The notes under the pieces were generated by a model. That model ran no database searches, was not told the DNA's origin, and saw only the letters and a program-made list of their open reading frames with translations. A stretch of DNA of 64,000 nucleotides from Pseudo-nitzschia pungens (Eukaryota; Bacillariophyta; Bacillariophyceae; Bacillariales; Bacillariaceae): positions 3,720,001 to 3,784,000 of the forward strand of contig CM074762.1 in NCBI GenBank assembly GCA_037355855.1, in the 5' to 3' direction. How positions within the stretch are numbered: position 1 is the first letter of the stretch; the number at the start of each line of letters is the position of its first letter. The translations under genes were made by a program, and so were the position numbers. Shown piece by piece: positions 63,875 to 64,000 of the stretch.

Positions 63875-64000
63875 GTGAGTCTACGACACTGTTTGGAAGT
63901 TAATATGATGCAAATTTGAGCATTACACTGCAATCGAATACTTGATGCATCGAAATGGTGCAACAAACGGTAACTGACAACTCCTCTTCTGACACTTGCG

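Noticed and set aside
1..64000. Search for CRISPR arrays, bacterial operons, phage or defence systems
   Set aside because: The window is eukaryotic nuclear DNA with introns; no spaced repeats or prokaryotic gene order was seen.

Overview
The window reads as nuclear DNA of a diatom (a photosynthetic stramenopile). The best evidence is a fucoxanthin chlorophyll a/c-binding protein with a signal peptide and the diatom ASAFAP plastid-import motif, plus a second gene product with a similar A|F junction. Other support comes from short GT-AG introns in many genes and an unusually mixed gene set: coatomer beta, GARP subunit VPS54, CNOT9, the TCAB1/WRAP53 homologue, RPF1, MBOAT acyltransferase and a seven-helix receptor. 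The genus cannot be fixed from the sequence alone.

Layout. 1-7.1 kb is mobile DNA. A Ty3/gypsy-like retrotransposon on the minus strand has gag followed by a protease-RT reading frame that runs off the left edge. Beside it is an apparently intact piggyBac-family transposase with an added SAP domain and matching inverted ends. A MITE-like element with 35-bp inverted ends sits at 7.3-7.75 kb. From 8 to 23 kb: a coiled-coil protein, a HAD hydrolase, coatomer beta (three exons), RPF1 and two abutting TPR proteins. From 23.8 to 41.4 kb: VPS54, a methyltransferase, a GPCR-like receptor, mitochondrial ribosomal protein L22, an isochorismatase-TTL fusion gene, the FCP gene and an Mpv17/PMP22 gene. 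From 42 to 50.5 kb: asparagine synthetase fused to a PLP-enzyme module, a second Mpv17/PMP22 gene with a 23-nt micro-exon, and WRAP53. From 51 to 64 kb the DNA is gene-poor and repeat-rich, with only CNOT9, an MBOAT acyltransferase and a possible first exon at the right edge.

Two gene fusions deserve attention. One is cysteine hydrolase + tubulin-tyrosine-ligase, joined by a phase-matched intron. The other is asparagine synthetase + fold-type-I PLP enzyme, with an internal mitochondrial-presequence-like linker and an upstream presequence-like uORF that ends one base before the main ATG.

Several clearly conserved genes (VPS54, the TTL part, WRAP53, the GPCR, a TPR pair, a methyltransferase) can only be read through by skipping one base, usually in a homopolymer. 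The direction is nearly always the same (+1). That looks like one-base insertion errors in the assembly, but real +1 recoding or very short introns cannot be excluded from sequence alone. Several open frames have no ATG at their apparent 5' end; in those cases I give the first in-frame ATG.
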